Shown here piece after piece: positions 33,828 to 42,693 of a stretch of DNA of 64,000 nt. The position numbers and the translations under genes are program-made. The first letter of the stretch is position 1; each line of letters starts with the position of its first letter. The stretch is from Pseudomonas taiwanensis DSM 21245 (GTDB lineage Bacteria > Pseudomonadota > Gammaproteobacteria > Pseudomonadales > Pseudomonadaceae), in NCBI RefSeq assembly GCF_000425785.1, contig NZ_KE384451.1, positions 1-64,000 of the forward strand, written 5' to 3'. The notes below the pieces were generated by a model. That model saw nothing but the letters and a program-made list of their open reading frames with translations. It searched no databases and was not told the DNA's origin.

Positions 33828-34805
33828 GTGCAGACGCCTATTCCCGTTACTGTTCTCACCGGCTTCCTCGGGGCTGGCAAGACCACGCTGCTCAAGCACA
33901 TGCTCAAGGCCGAGCACGGCCTGAAAATCGCCGTGATCGAAAACGAGTTCAGCGAGGCCGGCATCGACAGCCAGTTGCTGGGTGACGAGCCGGTTCAGGT
34001 GATGACCCTGGCCAATGGCTGCGTGTGCTGCAGCATCCATGGTGACCTGACCCGCGCGCTCTACCTGCTGCTCGAACGCCTGGATGCTGGCGAAATTGCC
34101 TTCGATCGCCTGGTGATCGAGTGCACCGGCCTGGCCGATCCGGCACCCGTGGCCCAGACCTTCTTCGTCGATGAGGAGCTGCGTGATCGCTACATCCTCG
34201 ACGGCATCATCACCCTGGTCGACGCCGCCCATGCCGACGTGCACCTGACCCAGACCATTGCCCAGGCACAGGTCGGTTTTGCCGACCGCCTGTTGTTGAG
34301 CAAGACCGACCTGGTCGAACCGGCAACCGTGGAGGCACTGCGCGAGCGCCTGGCGCGTATCAATGGCCGGGCGGCCATTCGTGTGGTGGAGCACGGACGT
34401 ATCGATCTTGCCGAGCTTCTGGATGTTCGCGGTTTCAACCTCAATCCGGACTTGGGCACGAACCTCAAGCCATTCTTGCGCCCGGTACTCAAGCCGGCCA
34501 CGCCGGACCGCATCAGCACCCTGGTGTTGCGTACCGAAACGGCGCTGGACATCGACCGCCTCAGCGCCTTCATGAACGAGCTGCTGGAAAACCACGGCAA
34601 GCAATTGCTGCGCTACAAGGGCGTGTTGAACATTGCCGGGGAGGACCGCAAGCTGGTGTTCCAGGGCGTGCTCAAGCTCTATGGCTTCGACTGGGATGCC
34701 GAATGGGCCGAGGATGAAGTGCGTGAAAGCGTGATGGTGTTCATCGCCGACGAGCTGCCCGAAGTCAAGATTCGGGCTGGGTTCGAGGCGCTGGCCGAGG
34801 GTTGA
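33828..34805 (+). CDS. yjiA: CobW/COG0523-family GTPase (YjiA-like metal chaperone)
   Basis: 325 residues. The N-terminal G domain has Walker A GFLGAGKTT (12-20), the metal-binding CxCC at Cys65/67/68 in NGCVCCS, and base motif SKTD. A CobW C-terminal domain follows from about residue 210 (ISTLVLRTETALDIDRLSAF). COG0523 proteins use GTP to deliver metals such as zinc. AAGGAG supports the GTG start at 33828. It follows the cstA-yjiX pair, as in E. coli. The last 41 bases overlap the convergent MTHFR-like gene. Confidence 0.88.
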   Translation: MQTPIPVTVLTGFLGAGKTTLLKHMLKAEHGLKIAVIENEFSEAGIDSQLLGDEPVQVMTLANGCVCCSIHGDLTRALYLLLERLDAGEIAFDRLVIECTGLADPAPVAQTFFVDEELRDRYILDGIITLVDAAHADVHLTQTIAQAQVGFADRLLLSKTDLVEPATVEALRERLARINGRAAIRVVEHGRIDLAELLDVRGFNLNPDLGTNLKPFLRPVLKPATPDRISTLVLRTETALDIDRLSAFMNELLENHGKQLLRYKGVLNIAGEDRKLVFQGVLKLYGFDWDAEWAEDEVRESVMVFIADELPEVKIRAGFEALAEG

Positions 34806-36252
34806 GCCGGGTGGGCGCCTGGGCCTCGAACCACTGTGGCCATGAGCTGCGGTGGCGTGTCTGGACTTCGATGCACGGGATCAGCCGCTCGCTGAGCACC
34901 GCGGTCTGCCGCACCGCCTTGGCGGTGCGATACTTGACGCTGTGGATGCATTCGCGGTCGCCGAACTCGCAGCGATTCAGCGCGGTGCCGCCGCAGGGCC
35001 CGTTGGCCAGCCCCTTGGGGCAGGTTTCCGGACAGATATAGAGCGTGTCTTCGAGGCGGCAGTGGCCGCATGTGTCGCAACCCACCAACGGGCGCTTCAC
35101 GCCACGTTCCAGCGTGTGCAGCACACGGGCGCCAAGGCGTGTTGTCCACAGCGGTTGTCGCACCGCCCAGCCAAAGGCCTTGCTCAGCCAATTGCGGCGG
35201 CTGAACAGCAGTCGGTGCATCCCGTGCATCACGTGATAGCGCAGCTTCTCTCTACCCGAGGCAGCGACCCGCGACTCACCCTGGCGCCAACCGGCCTGAG
35301 GAGGATGGAACACTACCGCAGGCAGCCCCGGCATCTGCCAGCTGGCCTGCCAGGCGGGTGCCCATTGCTGCAACGAGTGGATTTGCCCTTGCCAGTGCTC
35401 GATCCGTGCCTCCAGGGCCAGCAGTTGCTTGAGCGCGTGAATACCTGACAGGTGCACGCCGGCGTAGCCCATCAACCGGGTGCCAATGATCTGCAGCGCC
35501 AGCCGATCGATGCTGCGGGCCTGGGCGAAGGCCTTGGACTGTGCGGCTTCCGCTTCAAGGATGTCGCGCATGGAGGGCGTGACGGTGACGCCGGCCACAT
35601 GGTCGAGCATCGCCGCGCGCCCATGGGTGAGGCTCATCAGGCAGGCTAGCATCGGCTTGGGCGTGGCCTGGCGGCTCATCCAGCGGATGGCTTCCTGATG
35701 TTTGTCAGCGTCGAAGCCCAGTTGAAGGGTGAAGAAATCGGCGCCTGCTGCCAGTTTTTTCTCGGCCTTGAAGTACTGGGCACCGCCTTCTTCCTCGCGG
35801 TACTTGAATGGATTGAGCGCGGCACCGAGCAGCCAATGGGGGCAGGCTTGTCGCGCGATCTGCAAGGCTGCTACCGATTCCAGGTAACGTATCGAATGTT
35901 GTCCGGGTTCATGGCCTGGCAGGCGGTCGCCAGTGAGCAGCAGCAATTGATCGAGGCCGGCGGCGTCCATGCGTTGCAACTGGGCAAGCAGATGATGGCG
36001 CTCGCGGTCCTTGCCAGAAAAATGCGGCAAGGCAGGCAGCGGTTTGCCGAAAGAGGCGAGGGCGTCCAGGGGTGACATGTCCAGCGGGCTGCCGACACGG
36101 TCGCCGATGGCCACGGTCATCGGCCAGCCACACAGATGCGCACGGTCCATGATCGCTTCCATGGCGGCGAAGCGTTCCGCGGAGGGTTTGGGGACGAACT
36201 CCATGACGCAGACGAAGGTATTTTCGCGAAGCGCCGTTTTCAGCAGGCTCAT
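34765..36252 (-). CDS. methylenetetrahydrofolate reductase-like protein with cysteine-rich C-terminal domain
   Basis: 495 residues. Residues 1 to about 300 are a MetF-type TIM barrel (FVCVMEFVPKPS with the catalytic-region Glu, LLLLTGDRL, GAALNPF). Residues about 375-470 hold the MTHFR_C-type domain with eight cysteines (CDTCGHC, ICPETCPKG, GPCGG, RCEFGDREC), which could bind zinc or an iron-sulfur cluster. The start at 36252 is chosen because upstream in-frame sequence is atypical. It is divergent from metE, so it probably supplies 5-methyl-folate. It differs from the usual single-domain MetF. Its 3' end overlaps yjiA by 41 bases. Confidence 0.82.
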   Translation of the reverse strand: MSLLKTALRENTFVCVMEFVPKPSAERFAAMEAIMDRAHLCGWPMTVAIGDRVGSPLDMSPLDALASFGKPLPALPHFSGKDRERHHLLAQLQRMDAAGLDQLLLLTGDRLPGHEPGQHSIRYLESVAALQIARQACPHWLLGAALNPFKYREEEGGAQYFKAEKKLAAGADFFTLQLGFDADKHQEAIRWMSRQATPKPMLACLMSLTHGRAAMLDHVAGVTVTPSMRDILEAEAAQSKAFAQARSIDRLALQIIGTRLMGYAGVHLSGIHALKQLLALEARIEHWQGQIHSLQQWAPAWQASWQMPGLPAVVFHPPQAGWRQGESRVAASGREKLRYHVMHGMHRLLFSRRNWLSKAFGWAVRQPLWTTRLGARVLHTLERGVKRPLVGCDTCGHCRLEDTLYICPETCPKGLANGPCGGTALNRCEFGDRECIHSVKYRTAKAVRQTAVLSERLIPCIEVQTRHRSSWPQWFEAQAPTRLNPRPAPRTQPES

Positions 36253-36436
36253 GGGGGTACCTGGTTGGGGCAGGGGAGCATTGTGCGGCAGGTTGTGAAG
36301 AGGGTCATGTCTGATAGCGTATGGAATTGCTTTGAAAGAGACATTCATCCTCATGCCGCGGGTGTAATCCGCTTTGTCGGCAAAAAAGAAGCGCGAACCC
36401 AATCATGAGTAAATCTTGTGTTCATCTCAAATTTAA

Positions 36437-36449
36437 TGAGTTTGTCTCA
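36437..36449. promoter_or_regulatory. dyads upstream of metE (candidate MetR site)
   Basis: TGAG-TTTGT-CTCA, with a further CTCA seven bases upstream, makes overlapping inverted repeats 59 bases before the metE ATG. The pattern resembles a LysR-type site. The E. coli MetR consensus TGAA-N5-TTCA is not exactly met, so assignment to MetR is tentative. Confidence 0.4.
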
Positions 36450-36507
36450 AGATTACCCGTGCCTGACAATTCCCTCATTCATTTTCTGCATTCTGAGGGA
36501 CAAGAAC

Positions 36508-38796
36508 ATGGCACTGGCACACAACCTCGGCTTTCCGCGTATCGGCCGCGATTGCGAGCTGAAAAAGGCCCAGGAAGCGTTCTGGAAGGGCGAGCTTGAC
36601 GAAGCCGGACTGCGAGAGGTCGGCCGTGCGCTGCGTGCCAGTCACTGGCAGTTGCAAAAGGACGCGGGTATCGACTTGCTGCCAGTGGGCGATTTTGCCT
36701 GGTATGACCAGGTACTGACCCACTCCCTGACGTTTGGCGTGATCCCTGAGCGATTCCGTGGCCAGGACGGCGCCAGACCTACCCTGCAGACGCTGTTCGC
36801 CATGGCACGTGGCGTCAGTGCCAACTGCTGTGGCGGTGCTCACGCTCAGGAAATGACCAAGTGGTTCGACACCAACTACCACTACCTGGTCCCGGAGTTC
36901 ACCGCAGACCAGCTGTTCAGCCTGAGCTGGGAACAGCTGTTCGAGGAAGTAGACGAAGCCAAGGCCCTGGGGCATGGGGTCAAGCCGGTGGTGATCGGCC
37001 CCTTGACCTACCTGTGGCTAGGCAAGACCAAGGGATCGGACTTCGACAAGCTCGACTTGCTCGATCGCCTGCTGCCGCTCTACGACCAGATCCTCAATCG
37101 TCTGGCTATCCAAGGCGTGGAGTGGGTGCAGATCGATGAGCCGATTCTGGCCCTGGACCTGCCACAAGATTGGAAAAACGCGTTCGAGCGTGCCTACAAC
37201 ATCCTTCAGCGTGCACCGCTGAAGAAGCTGGTCGCCACTTATTTTGGCGGCCTTGAAGACAACCTGGGCCTGGCTGCCAACCTGCCCGTCGATGGTTTGC
37301 ACATCGACCTAGTACGTGCGCCGGAACAGTACCCGACCATCCTCGACCGTCTGCCGGCCTACAAGGTGTTGTCGCTGGGGCTGGTCAACGGTCGGAACGT
37401 CTGGCGCTGCGACCTGGAAAAAGCCCTGCAAGTGGCGCGTAATGCCCATGACCGCCTGGGTGATCGCCTGTGGGTCGCACCGTCCTGCTCGCTGCTGCAC
37501 AGCCCAGTGGATCTGGCCCGTGAAGACCAGCTCGATACCGAGCTCAAAAGCTGGTTGGCTTTCGCTGTACAGAAGTGCGAAGAGGTGGCGGTGCTGGCCC
37601 AGGCGCTCAATCAGCCGCAAGCGGCCGAAGTGGCGGTGGCCCTGGAGCGTAGCCGAGCGGTGCAGGCCAGCCGCGCTGCTTCGCCGCGTATCCACAAGCC
37701 CGCGGTGCAGGCGCGTCTGGCGGCCATCAGGCCCGCCGACAGCCAGCGCCAATCGGCCTTCGAACAGCGTATTGTCAAGCAACGCGCAGGCCTGGCCCTA
37801 CCAGCGTTTCCGACCACCACCATTGGCTCGTTCCCGCAGACCTCGGCTATTCGCCTGGCGCGCCAGTCGTTCAAGCAGGGCAAACTGACCGAGGCCGACT
37901 ATGTCGAAGCCATGCACAGCGAGATCCGTCACGCTGTCGAGATCCAGGAAAGCCTGGGCCTGGATGTGCTGGTGCACGGTGAAGCCGAGCGCAATGACAT
38001 GGTCGAATACTTTGCTGAACAACTCGATGGCTATGTGTTCACCCGTTTCGGCTGGGTCCAGAGCTACGGTTCACGCTGCGTGAAGCCTGCGGTGATCTAC
38101 GGTGACCTGAGCCGTCCCAAGCCCATGACCGTGGGTTGGATCAGCTACGCCCAGAGCCTCACCAGCAAGGTGATGAAGGGCATGCTGACCGGGCCGGTGA
38201 CCATGCTGATGTGGTCGTTCCCACGCGAGGATGTGAGCCGGGAAACCCAGGCCCGCCAGCTGGCGCTGGCGATTCGCGACGAAGTGGTCGACCTGGAAGC
38301 CGCGGGCATCAGGATCGTACAGATCGACGAAGCAGCGTTCCGCGAGGGCTTGCCTCTGCGCCGCAGTGCATGGGCGGCGTACCTGGAATGGGCGACCGAG
38401 GCCTTCCGACTGTGTGCGTCGGGCGTGCGTGACGAAACCCAGATCCACACCCACATGTGCTACAGCGAGTTCAATGACGTGATCGAGTCGATCGCCGCCA
38501 TGGACGCGGATGTGATCACCATCGAGACCTCGCGTTCGGACATGGAGTTGCTGGAAGCCTTCGAGCAGTTCGACTACCCCAACGAGATCGGTCCAGGCGT
38601 ATACGACATCCACTCGCCGCGAGTGCCGAGTCGTGAAGAGATGGTCAAGTTGCTGCGCAAGGCGGCTCAGCGTATTCCAGCCGCGCGCTTGTGGGTGAAT
38701 CCGGATTGCGGGCTGAAGACCCGTGGCTGGCCGGAAACCGAAGCGGCGTTGGTCAACATGGTCGCTGCGGCACGCGAGCTGCGCGCCACGGCGTGA
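36508..38796 (+). CDS. metE: cobalamin-independent methionine synthase
   Basis: 762 residues in two homologous barrels. It transfers the methyl group from 5-methyltetrahydropteroyl-triglutamate to homocysteine. The zinc site is visible: HTHMCYSEF (His and Cys) and Cys734 in NPDCGLKTR, plus the Glu following the ETSRS strand. The N-terminus MALAHNLGFPRIG is typical, so the ATG at 36508 is preferred over in-frame starts 90 bases upstream. Divergent from the MTHFR-like gene, consistent with shared control of the last steps of methionine synthesis. Confidence 0.95.
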   Translation: MALAHNLGFPRIGRDCELKKAQEAFWKGELDEAGLREVGRALRASHWQLQKDAGIDLLPVGDFAWYDQVLTHSLTFGVIPERFRGQDGARPTLQTLFAMARGVSANCCGGAHAQEMTKWFDTNYHYLVPEFTADQLFSLSWEQLFEEVDEAKALGHGVKPVVIGPLTYLWLGKTKGSDFDKLDLLDRLLPLYDQILNRLAIQGVEWVQIDEPILALDLPQDWKNAFERAYNILQRAPLKKLVATYFGGLEDNLGLAANLPVDGLHIDLVRAPEQYPTILDRLPAYKVLSLGLVNGRNVWRCDLEKALQVARNAHDRLGDRLWVAPSCSLLHSPVDLAREDQLDTELKSWLAFAVQKCEEVAVLAQALNQPQAAEVAVALERSRAVQASRAASPRIHKPAVQARLAAIRPADSQRQSAFEQRIVKQRAGLALPAFPTTTIGSFPQTSAIRLARQSFKQGKLTEADYVEAMHSEIRHAVEIQESLGLDVLVHGEAERNDMVEYFAEQLDGYVFTRFGWVQSYGSRCVKPAVIYGDLSRPKPMTVGWISYAQSLTSKVMKGMLTGPVTMLMWSFPREDVSRETQARQLALAIRDEVVDLEAAGIRIVQIDEAAFREGLPLRRSAWAAYLEWATEAFRLCASGVRDETQIHTHMCYSEFNDVIESIAAMDADVITIETSRSDMELLEAFEQFDYPNEIGPGVYDIHSPRVPSREEMVKLLRKAAQRIPAARLWVNPDCGLKTRGWPETEAALVNMVAAARELRATA

Positions 38797-38801
38797 TGAC
38801 C

Positions 38802-38861
38802 TTATCGCCGGCAAGCTGGCTCCTACAGGTGCGACGTAGGCGGCAGGCGTGCCGGCGATGA
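38802..38861. repeat. REP doublet after metE
   Basis: Inverted REP cores TTATCGCCGGCAAGCTGGCTC and GGCGTGCCGGCGATGAG flank a short spacer with TACAGGTGCGACGTA. It lies between convergent metE and the thiolase gene and may end both transcripts. Confidence 0.6.
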
Positions 38862-38869
38862 GCCACGAA

Positions 38870-40048
38870 TCAGCGCTCGATGGCCAGGGCAACGCCCTGC
38901 CCACCACCAATGCACAGGGTAGCCAGCCCTTTCTTCGCATCGCGTTTGATCATTTCGTGCAGCAGCGTCACCAGTACGCGGCATCCGGAAGCCCCGATCG
39001 GGTGGCCCAGGGCAATGGCTCCACCATTGACATTGACCTTGTCGGTATCCCATTCCAGCGCCTTGCCCACGGCCAGGGCTTGTGCTGCGAAGGCTTCGTT
39101 CGCTTCGATCAGGTCCAGGTCGGCCAGCTGCCAGCCGGCCTTGTCCAGGCAACGCTGGCTGGCGGATACCGGGCCGATGCCCATGATCGCCGGGTCTACC
39201 CCCGCGCTGGCGTAGGCGGCAATCCTCGCCAGCACCGGCAAGCCCAGGGCTTGGGCCTTGCTGGCGCTCATCAGCAGCACGGCCGCAGCGCCGTCGTTGA
39301 GGCTGGAGGCATTGCCTGCGGTCACGCTGCCATCCTTCTTGAATGCCGGGCGCAGTTTGGCCAGGGATTGTGCAGTCGTGTCGGGGCGAGGTTGCTCGTC
39401 ACGGTCGAAGACCTTGGGGTCGCCTTTTTTCTGCGCCAGCACGATCGGGGTGATCTCGTCCTTGAAGCGCCCGGACTCGATGGCAGCCACGGCCTTGCGT
39501 TGGGACTCGGCGGCAAAGGCATCCTGCTGCTCACGGCTCAGGCCGTACTTGTCCACCAGGTTCTCGGCGGTGATGCCCATGTGGTAGTCGTTGAACGCGT
39601 CCCACAGGCCGTCGGTGATCATGCTGTCGATCAGTTGGCCATGGCCCATGCGCTGGCCGGTGCGGGCCGACGGCATGACATAAGGCGACAAGCTCATGTT
39701 CTCCTGGCCGCCGGCAATCACCACCTCGGCGTCGCCGCAGCGAATAGCCTGGGCCGCCAGGTGCAGGGCCTTGAGGCCCGAACCGCAAACCTTGTTCAGG
39801 GTCAGCGCTGGCACACTGTAGGGCAGGCCGGCCTTGATCGCCGCTTGGCGCGCAGGGTTCTGGCCGGCTCCCGCGGTGAGTACCTGGCCAAGGATCACTT
39901 CGTCGACCTGGGCCGGGTCCAGTCGGGTTTGCTCCAGCAGATGCTTGATCACGGCCGCGCCGAGCTCTACGGCAGGCACGTTGGCCAAGGCACCCTGGAA
40001 GCTGCCGATGGCGGTGCGGGTTGCGGCGACGATCACCACGTCGTTCAT
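38870..40048 (-). CDS. acetyl-CoA C-acetyltransferase (thiolase)
   Basis: 392 residues, a thiolase homotetramer subunit. Catalytic residues are Cys88 in NKVCGSGLKAL, the His in GGAIALGHPIGASG and the second Cys in CIGGGQG. MTDGLWDAFNDYHMG is the substrate-pocket loop typical of biosynthetic/acetoacetyl-CoA thiolases (AtoB/PhaA). It interconverts two acetyl-CoA with acetoacetyl-CoA. It is divergent from fabV across a 314-base region with an AT-rich dyad. Whether it acts in catabolism or polymer synthesis is not decided by context. Confidence 0.92.
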   Translation of the reverse strand: MNDVVIVAATRTAIGSFQGALANVPAVELGAAVIKHLLEQTRLDPAQVDEVILGQVLTAGAGQNPARQAAIKAGLPYSVPALTLNKVCGSGLKALHLAAQAIRCGDAEVVIAGGQENMSLSPYVMPSARTGQRMGHGQLIDSMITDGLWDAFNDYHMGITAENLVDKYGLSREQQDAFAAESQRKAVAAIESGRFKDEITPIVLAQKKGDPKVFDRDEQPRPDTTAQSLAKLRPAFKKDGSVTAGNASSLNDGAAAVLLMSASKAQALGLPVLARIAAYASAGVDPAIMGIGPVSASQRCLDKAGWQLADLDLIEANEAFAAQALAVGKALEWDTDKVNVNGGAIALGHPIGASGCRVLVTLLHEMIKRDAKKGLATLCIGGGQGVALAIER

Positions 40049-40362
40049 TTTGTTGTTCTCCGGGCAAGGGGGCGCCGCGCGTGCGCATTACCGCCAGCAT
40101 CGGTCGGTTGGGTTCATTTGTTAAGTTTGTTTTTCTTTGGCATTGATATGAAAAACAAATAAGTGCCCGGCCTCGCCGCTCTTCGCGCGGATACTTCAAC
40201 CTGGTCTCACCGGATGGGCGCCAGAACGCCTCGCGCGGTTTGAATCCCCCCAATCACCCCGTAATATGTGTCGGATAACCGGTGGGGGTAGTCTCACCCT
40301 CTAGATCAATCGGAATCGCCCGTGGCGGCGCTTCCTGGCATAAACCTGACGAGGTACAGACA
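40049..40362. other. 314-bp divergent region, thiolase / fabV, with an AT-rich inverted repeat
   Basis: No gene is seen. TTTGTTTTTC (40126-40135) and GAAAAACAAA (40150-40159) form a perfect 10-bp inverted repeat spaced by 14 bases, in an otherwise GC-rich region, 78 bases before the thiolase start. It may be an operator for the thiolase gene. Confidence 0.5.
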
Positions 40363-41574
40363 TTGGCCATCATTCATCCTAAGGTCCGCGGTTTCATCTG
40401 CACCACGACCCACCCGAAGGGCTGCGAGCTCAACGTCCGTGACCAGATCGAAGCCACCCGCAAGCTGGGCGTGCGCGAGGATGGTCCGAAGAAGGTCCTG
40501 GTCATTGGTGCCTCCAGTGGCTACGGCCTGGCTGCTCGCATCACCGCAGCCTTTGGCTTCAAGGCCGATACCCTGGGTGTGTTCTTCGAAAAACCGGGCA
40601 CCGAGACCAAGGCGGGTACCGCCGGCTGGTACAACGCCGCTGCCTTCGACAAGTTCGCCAAAGCCGAAGGCCTGTACAGCAAGTCGATCAACGGTGATGC
40701 CTTCTCGGACGAAGCCCGCGCCAAGGTCATCGAACTGATCAAGAACGAAATGGGCGGCCAGGTCGACTTGGTGATCTACTCGCTGGCTTCGCCTGTGCGT
40801 AAGCTGCCACAGACCGGTGAGCTGGTTCGTTCCTCGCTCAAGCCGATCGGTCAGCCGTACAAGTCGACCGCTATCGACACCAACAAGGACACCATCATCG
40901 AGGCCAGCATCGAGCCGGCCACCGAGCAGGAAATCGCCGATACCGTCACCGTCATGGGTGGCCAGGACTGGCAACTGTGGATCGACGCCCTGGCAGGCGC
41001 CAACGTGCTCGCCGAAGGCGCACGCACCGTTGCCTTCAGCTACATCGGCACCGAAATCACCTGGCCGATCTACTGGCATGGTGCCCTGGGCAAGGCCAAG
41101 CAGGACCTGGACGAAACCGCCCTGCGCCTGGACAAGAAACTGGCCGGTGAGATCAAGGGCGGCGCCAACGTGGCAGTGCTCAAATCGGTGGTCACCCAGG
41201 CCAGCTCGGCCATTCCGGTGATGCCGCTGTACCTGTCGATGGTGTTCAAGATCATGCAGGAAAAGGGCGTCCACGAGGGCACCCAGGACCAGCTGGACCG
41301 TATGTTCCGCGACCGCATGTACCGTGCCGATGGCCAGCCGGCCGACGTCGATGAAAAGGGCCGTCTGCGCCTGGACGATTGGGAGCTGCGCGACGACGTA
41401 CAGGACGCCTGCAAGGCGCTGTGGCCGCAAGTGACCACCGAGAACCTGTTCGAGCTGACCGACTATGCCGGTTACAAGAAGCAGTTCCTCAACCTGTTCG
41501 GTTTCGAGCGTGCTGACGTCAACTACGACGAAGATGTGGCTACCGACGTGAAGTTCGACTGCATCGAGCTGTAA
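40363..41574 (+). CDS. fabV: trans-2-enoyl-[ACP]/CoA reductase FabV
   Basis: 403 residues, a large SDR-type NADH-dependent enoyl reductase; the FabV class is naturally resistant to triclosan. The nucleotide loop is VLVIGASSGYGLAARI, and the catalytic Y-x8-K is Y-WHGALGKA-K. The TTG start at 40363 gives LAIIHPKVRGFICTTTHP, the family N-terminus, with GAGG upstream; no ATG is available there. It catalyses the last reduction in fatty acid elongation. Confidence 0.93.
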   Translation: MAIIHPKVRGFICTTTHPKGCELNVRDQIEATRKLGVREDGPKKVLVIGASSGYGLAARITAAFGFKADTLGVFFEKPGTETKAGTAGWYNAAAFDKFAKAEGLYSKSINGDAFSDEARAKVIELIKNEMGGQVDLVIYSLASPVRKLPQTGELVRSSLKPIGQPYKSTAIDTNKDTIIEASIEPATEQEIADTVTVMGGQDWQLWIDALAGANVLAEGARTVAFSYIGTEITWPIYWHGALGKAKQDLDETALRLDKKLAGEIKGGANVAVLKSVVTQASSAIPVMPLYLSMVFKIMQEKGVHEGTQDQLDRMFRDRMYRADGQPADVDEKGRLRLDDWELRDDVQDACKALWPQVTTENLFELTDYAGYKKQFLNLFGFERADVNYDEDVATDVKFDCIEL

Positions 41575-41598
41575 TCGGGTCCGGCCCGTACTGCCCCT

Positions 41599-41655
41599 AA
41601 TCGCCGACAAGTCGGCTCCTGCAAATCCTGTAGGGGTCGGCGTGCCGGCGATAGG
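41599..41655. repeat. REP doublet after fabV
   Basis: AATCGCCGACAAGTCGGCTCCTGC and GGGGTCGGCGTGCCGGCGAT face each other as inverted REP cores around AAATCCTGTA. It may help end fabV transcription. Confidence 0.55.
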
Positions 41656-41713
41656 GCCGGTACAGACATGCCATTTTTTGCTAGCGTTGGCGCACAACAA
41701 CAGGACGCGCGCC

Positions 41714-42625
41714 ATGAGCAGCCTTACCCAGCCCGCCACTGCTTTTCGTCACGCCACCGCCGACGGCTACAGCCTCGGAGGTTTCCTCTGGCGTCACGCC
41801 GAACCCGACGCCCAGCGTCCCCTGGTGATCATCAACGCCGCCACTTCGGTGCGTTGCCGCTACTACTCGCGTTTTGCCGACTACCTGTTCGCCCACGGCT
41901 GGGATGTGCTGACCTACGACTACCGTGGCATCGGCGAGTCACGCCCGAATTCGCTACGCGGGTTCAAGGCGTCCTGGAGTGACTGGGGGCAGTTGGATTT
42001 CGAAGCCATGCTGACCTATGCCGCACAGCAGTTTCCAGGGCAGCCCGTGGATGTGGTCGGGCACAGCTTCGGCGGTTGCGCAGTAGGACTGGCGCCGTCG
42101 GCCGGGCAGGTGCGGCGAGTGGTGATGGTAGGGGCGCAATTCGCCTATTGGCGTGACTATGCGGCGGACCAGCGTTGGCGGCTGTTGGGTAAATGGCATG
42201 TGGTGATGCCGTTGTTGACGCGGGTTTTCGGGTATTTCCCCGGCAAGCGTCTGGGCTGGATGGAAGATACACCGGCGGGGGTGGTACAGGACTGGACGGC
42301 GCGCACTCCACGTTACGAGCAGCGCCCCAGCGGGAGGCAGCTGCAAGGCTTGCCCTTTGCCCAGGTGCGCGCTGCGACGCTGGCGATCAGCCTGACCGAC
42401 GACCCGTTTGGCACGGTGGCGGCGACAGAGCGCCTGCTGGGGTACTTGAAGCATGCACAGCGGTTGCACCTGCGCCTGGCGCCTGTGGATATCTCAGTCC
42501 GAGAGATCGGCCATTTCGCATTCTTCCACGACCGCTTCCGCGAGCCGCTGTGGCCGATTGCGCTTGCCTGGTTGCAGCGGGGGGAGGTTTCGGCCGAGTG
42601 GGCGGGGCAGATCTTTTCGGCCTGA
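41714..42625 (+). CDS. alpha/beta hydrolase of unknown substrate
   Basis: 303 residues. The nucleophile elbow is VVGHSFGGCAVG, with an oxyanion region near VIINAATSVRCRYYS and catalytic His in EIGHFAFFH. The YDYRGIGESRP strand-loop is typical. It resembles COG4757-type predicted hydrolases. The start at 41714 is chosen as the first codon giving a folded-domain N-terminus. It stands alone between two REP doublets. The substrate is unknown. Confidence 0.82.
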   Translation: MSSLTQPATAFRHATADGYSLGGFLWRHAEPDAQRPLVIINAATSVRCRYYSRFADYLFAHGWDVLTYDYRGIGESRPNSLRGFKASWSDWGQLDFEAMLTYAAQQFPGQPVDVVGHSFGGCAVGLAPSAGQVRRVVMVGAQFAYWRDYAADQRWRLLGKWHVVMPLLTRVFGYFPGKRLGWMEDTPAGVVQDWTARTPRYEQRPSGRQLQGLPFAQVRAATLAISLTDDPFGTVAATERLLGYLKHAQRLHLRLAPVDISVREIGHFAFFHDRFREPLWPIALAWLQRGEVSAEWAGQIFSA

Positions 42626-42682
42626 TTGCCGGCAAGCCGGCCCCTGCAGCGGTCTTGCAGGACCCGGCTTGCCGGCGATGAA
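42623..42682. repeat. REP doublet between hydrolase and HopJ-like gene
   Basis: GATTGCCGGCAAGCCGGC and CCCGGCTTGCCGGCGATGA are inverted around CCCTGCAGCGGTCTTGCAGG, itself a small hairpin. It lies between convergent genes. Confidence 0.65.
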
Positions 42683-42693
42683 TCACGCGGGGC

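Noticed and set aside
36418..36507. 30-residue N-terminal extension of MetE
   Set aside because: MetE proteins begin at the MALAHNLGFPRIG region; the extension crosses the likely operator.
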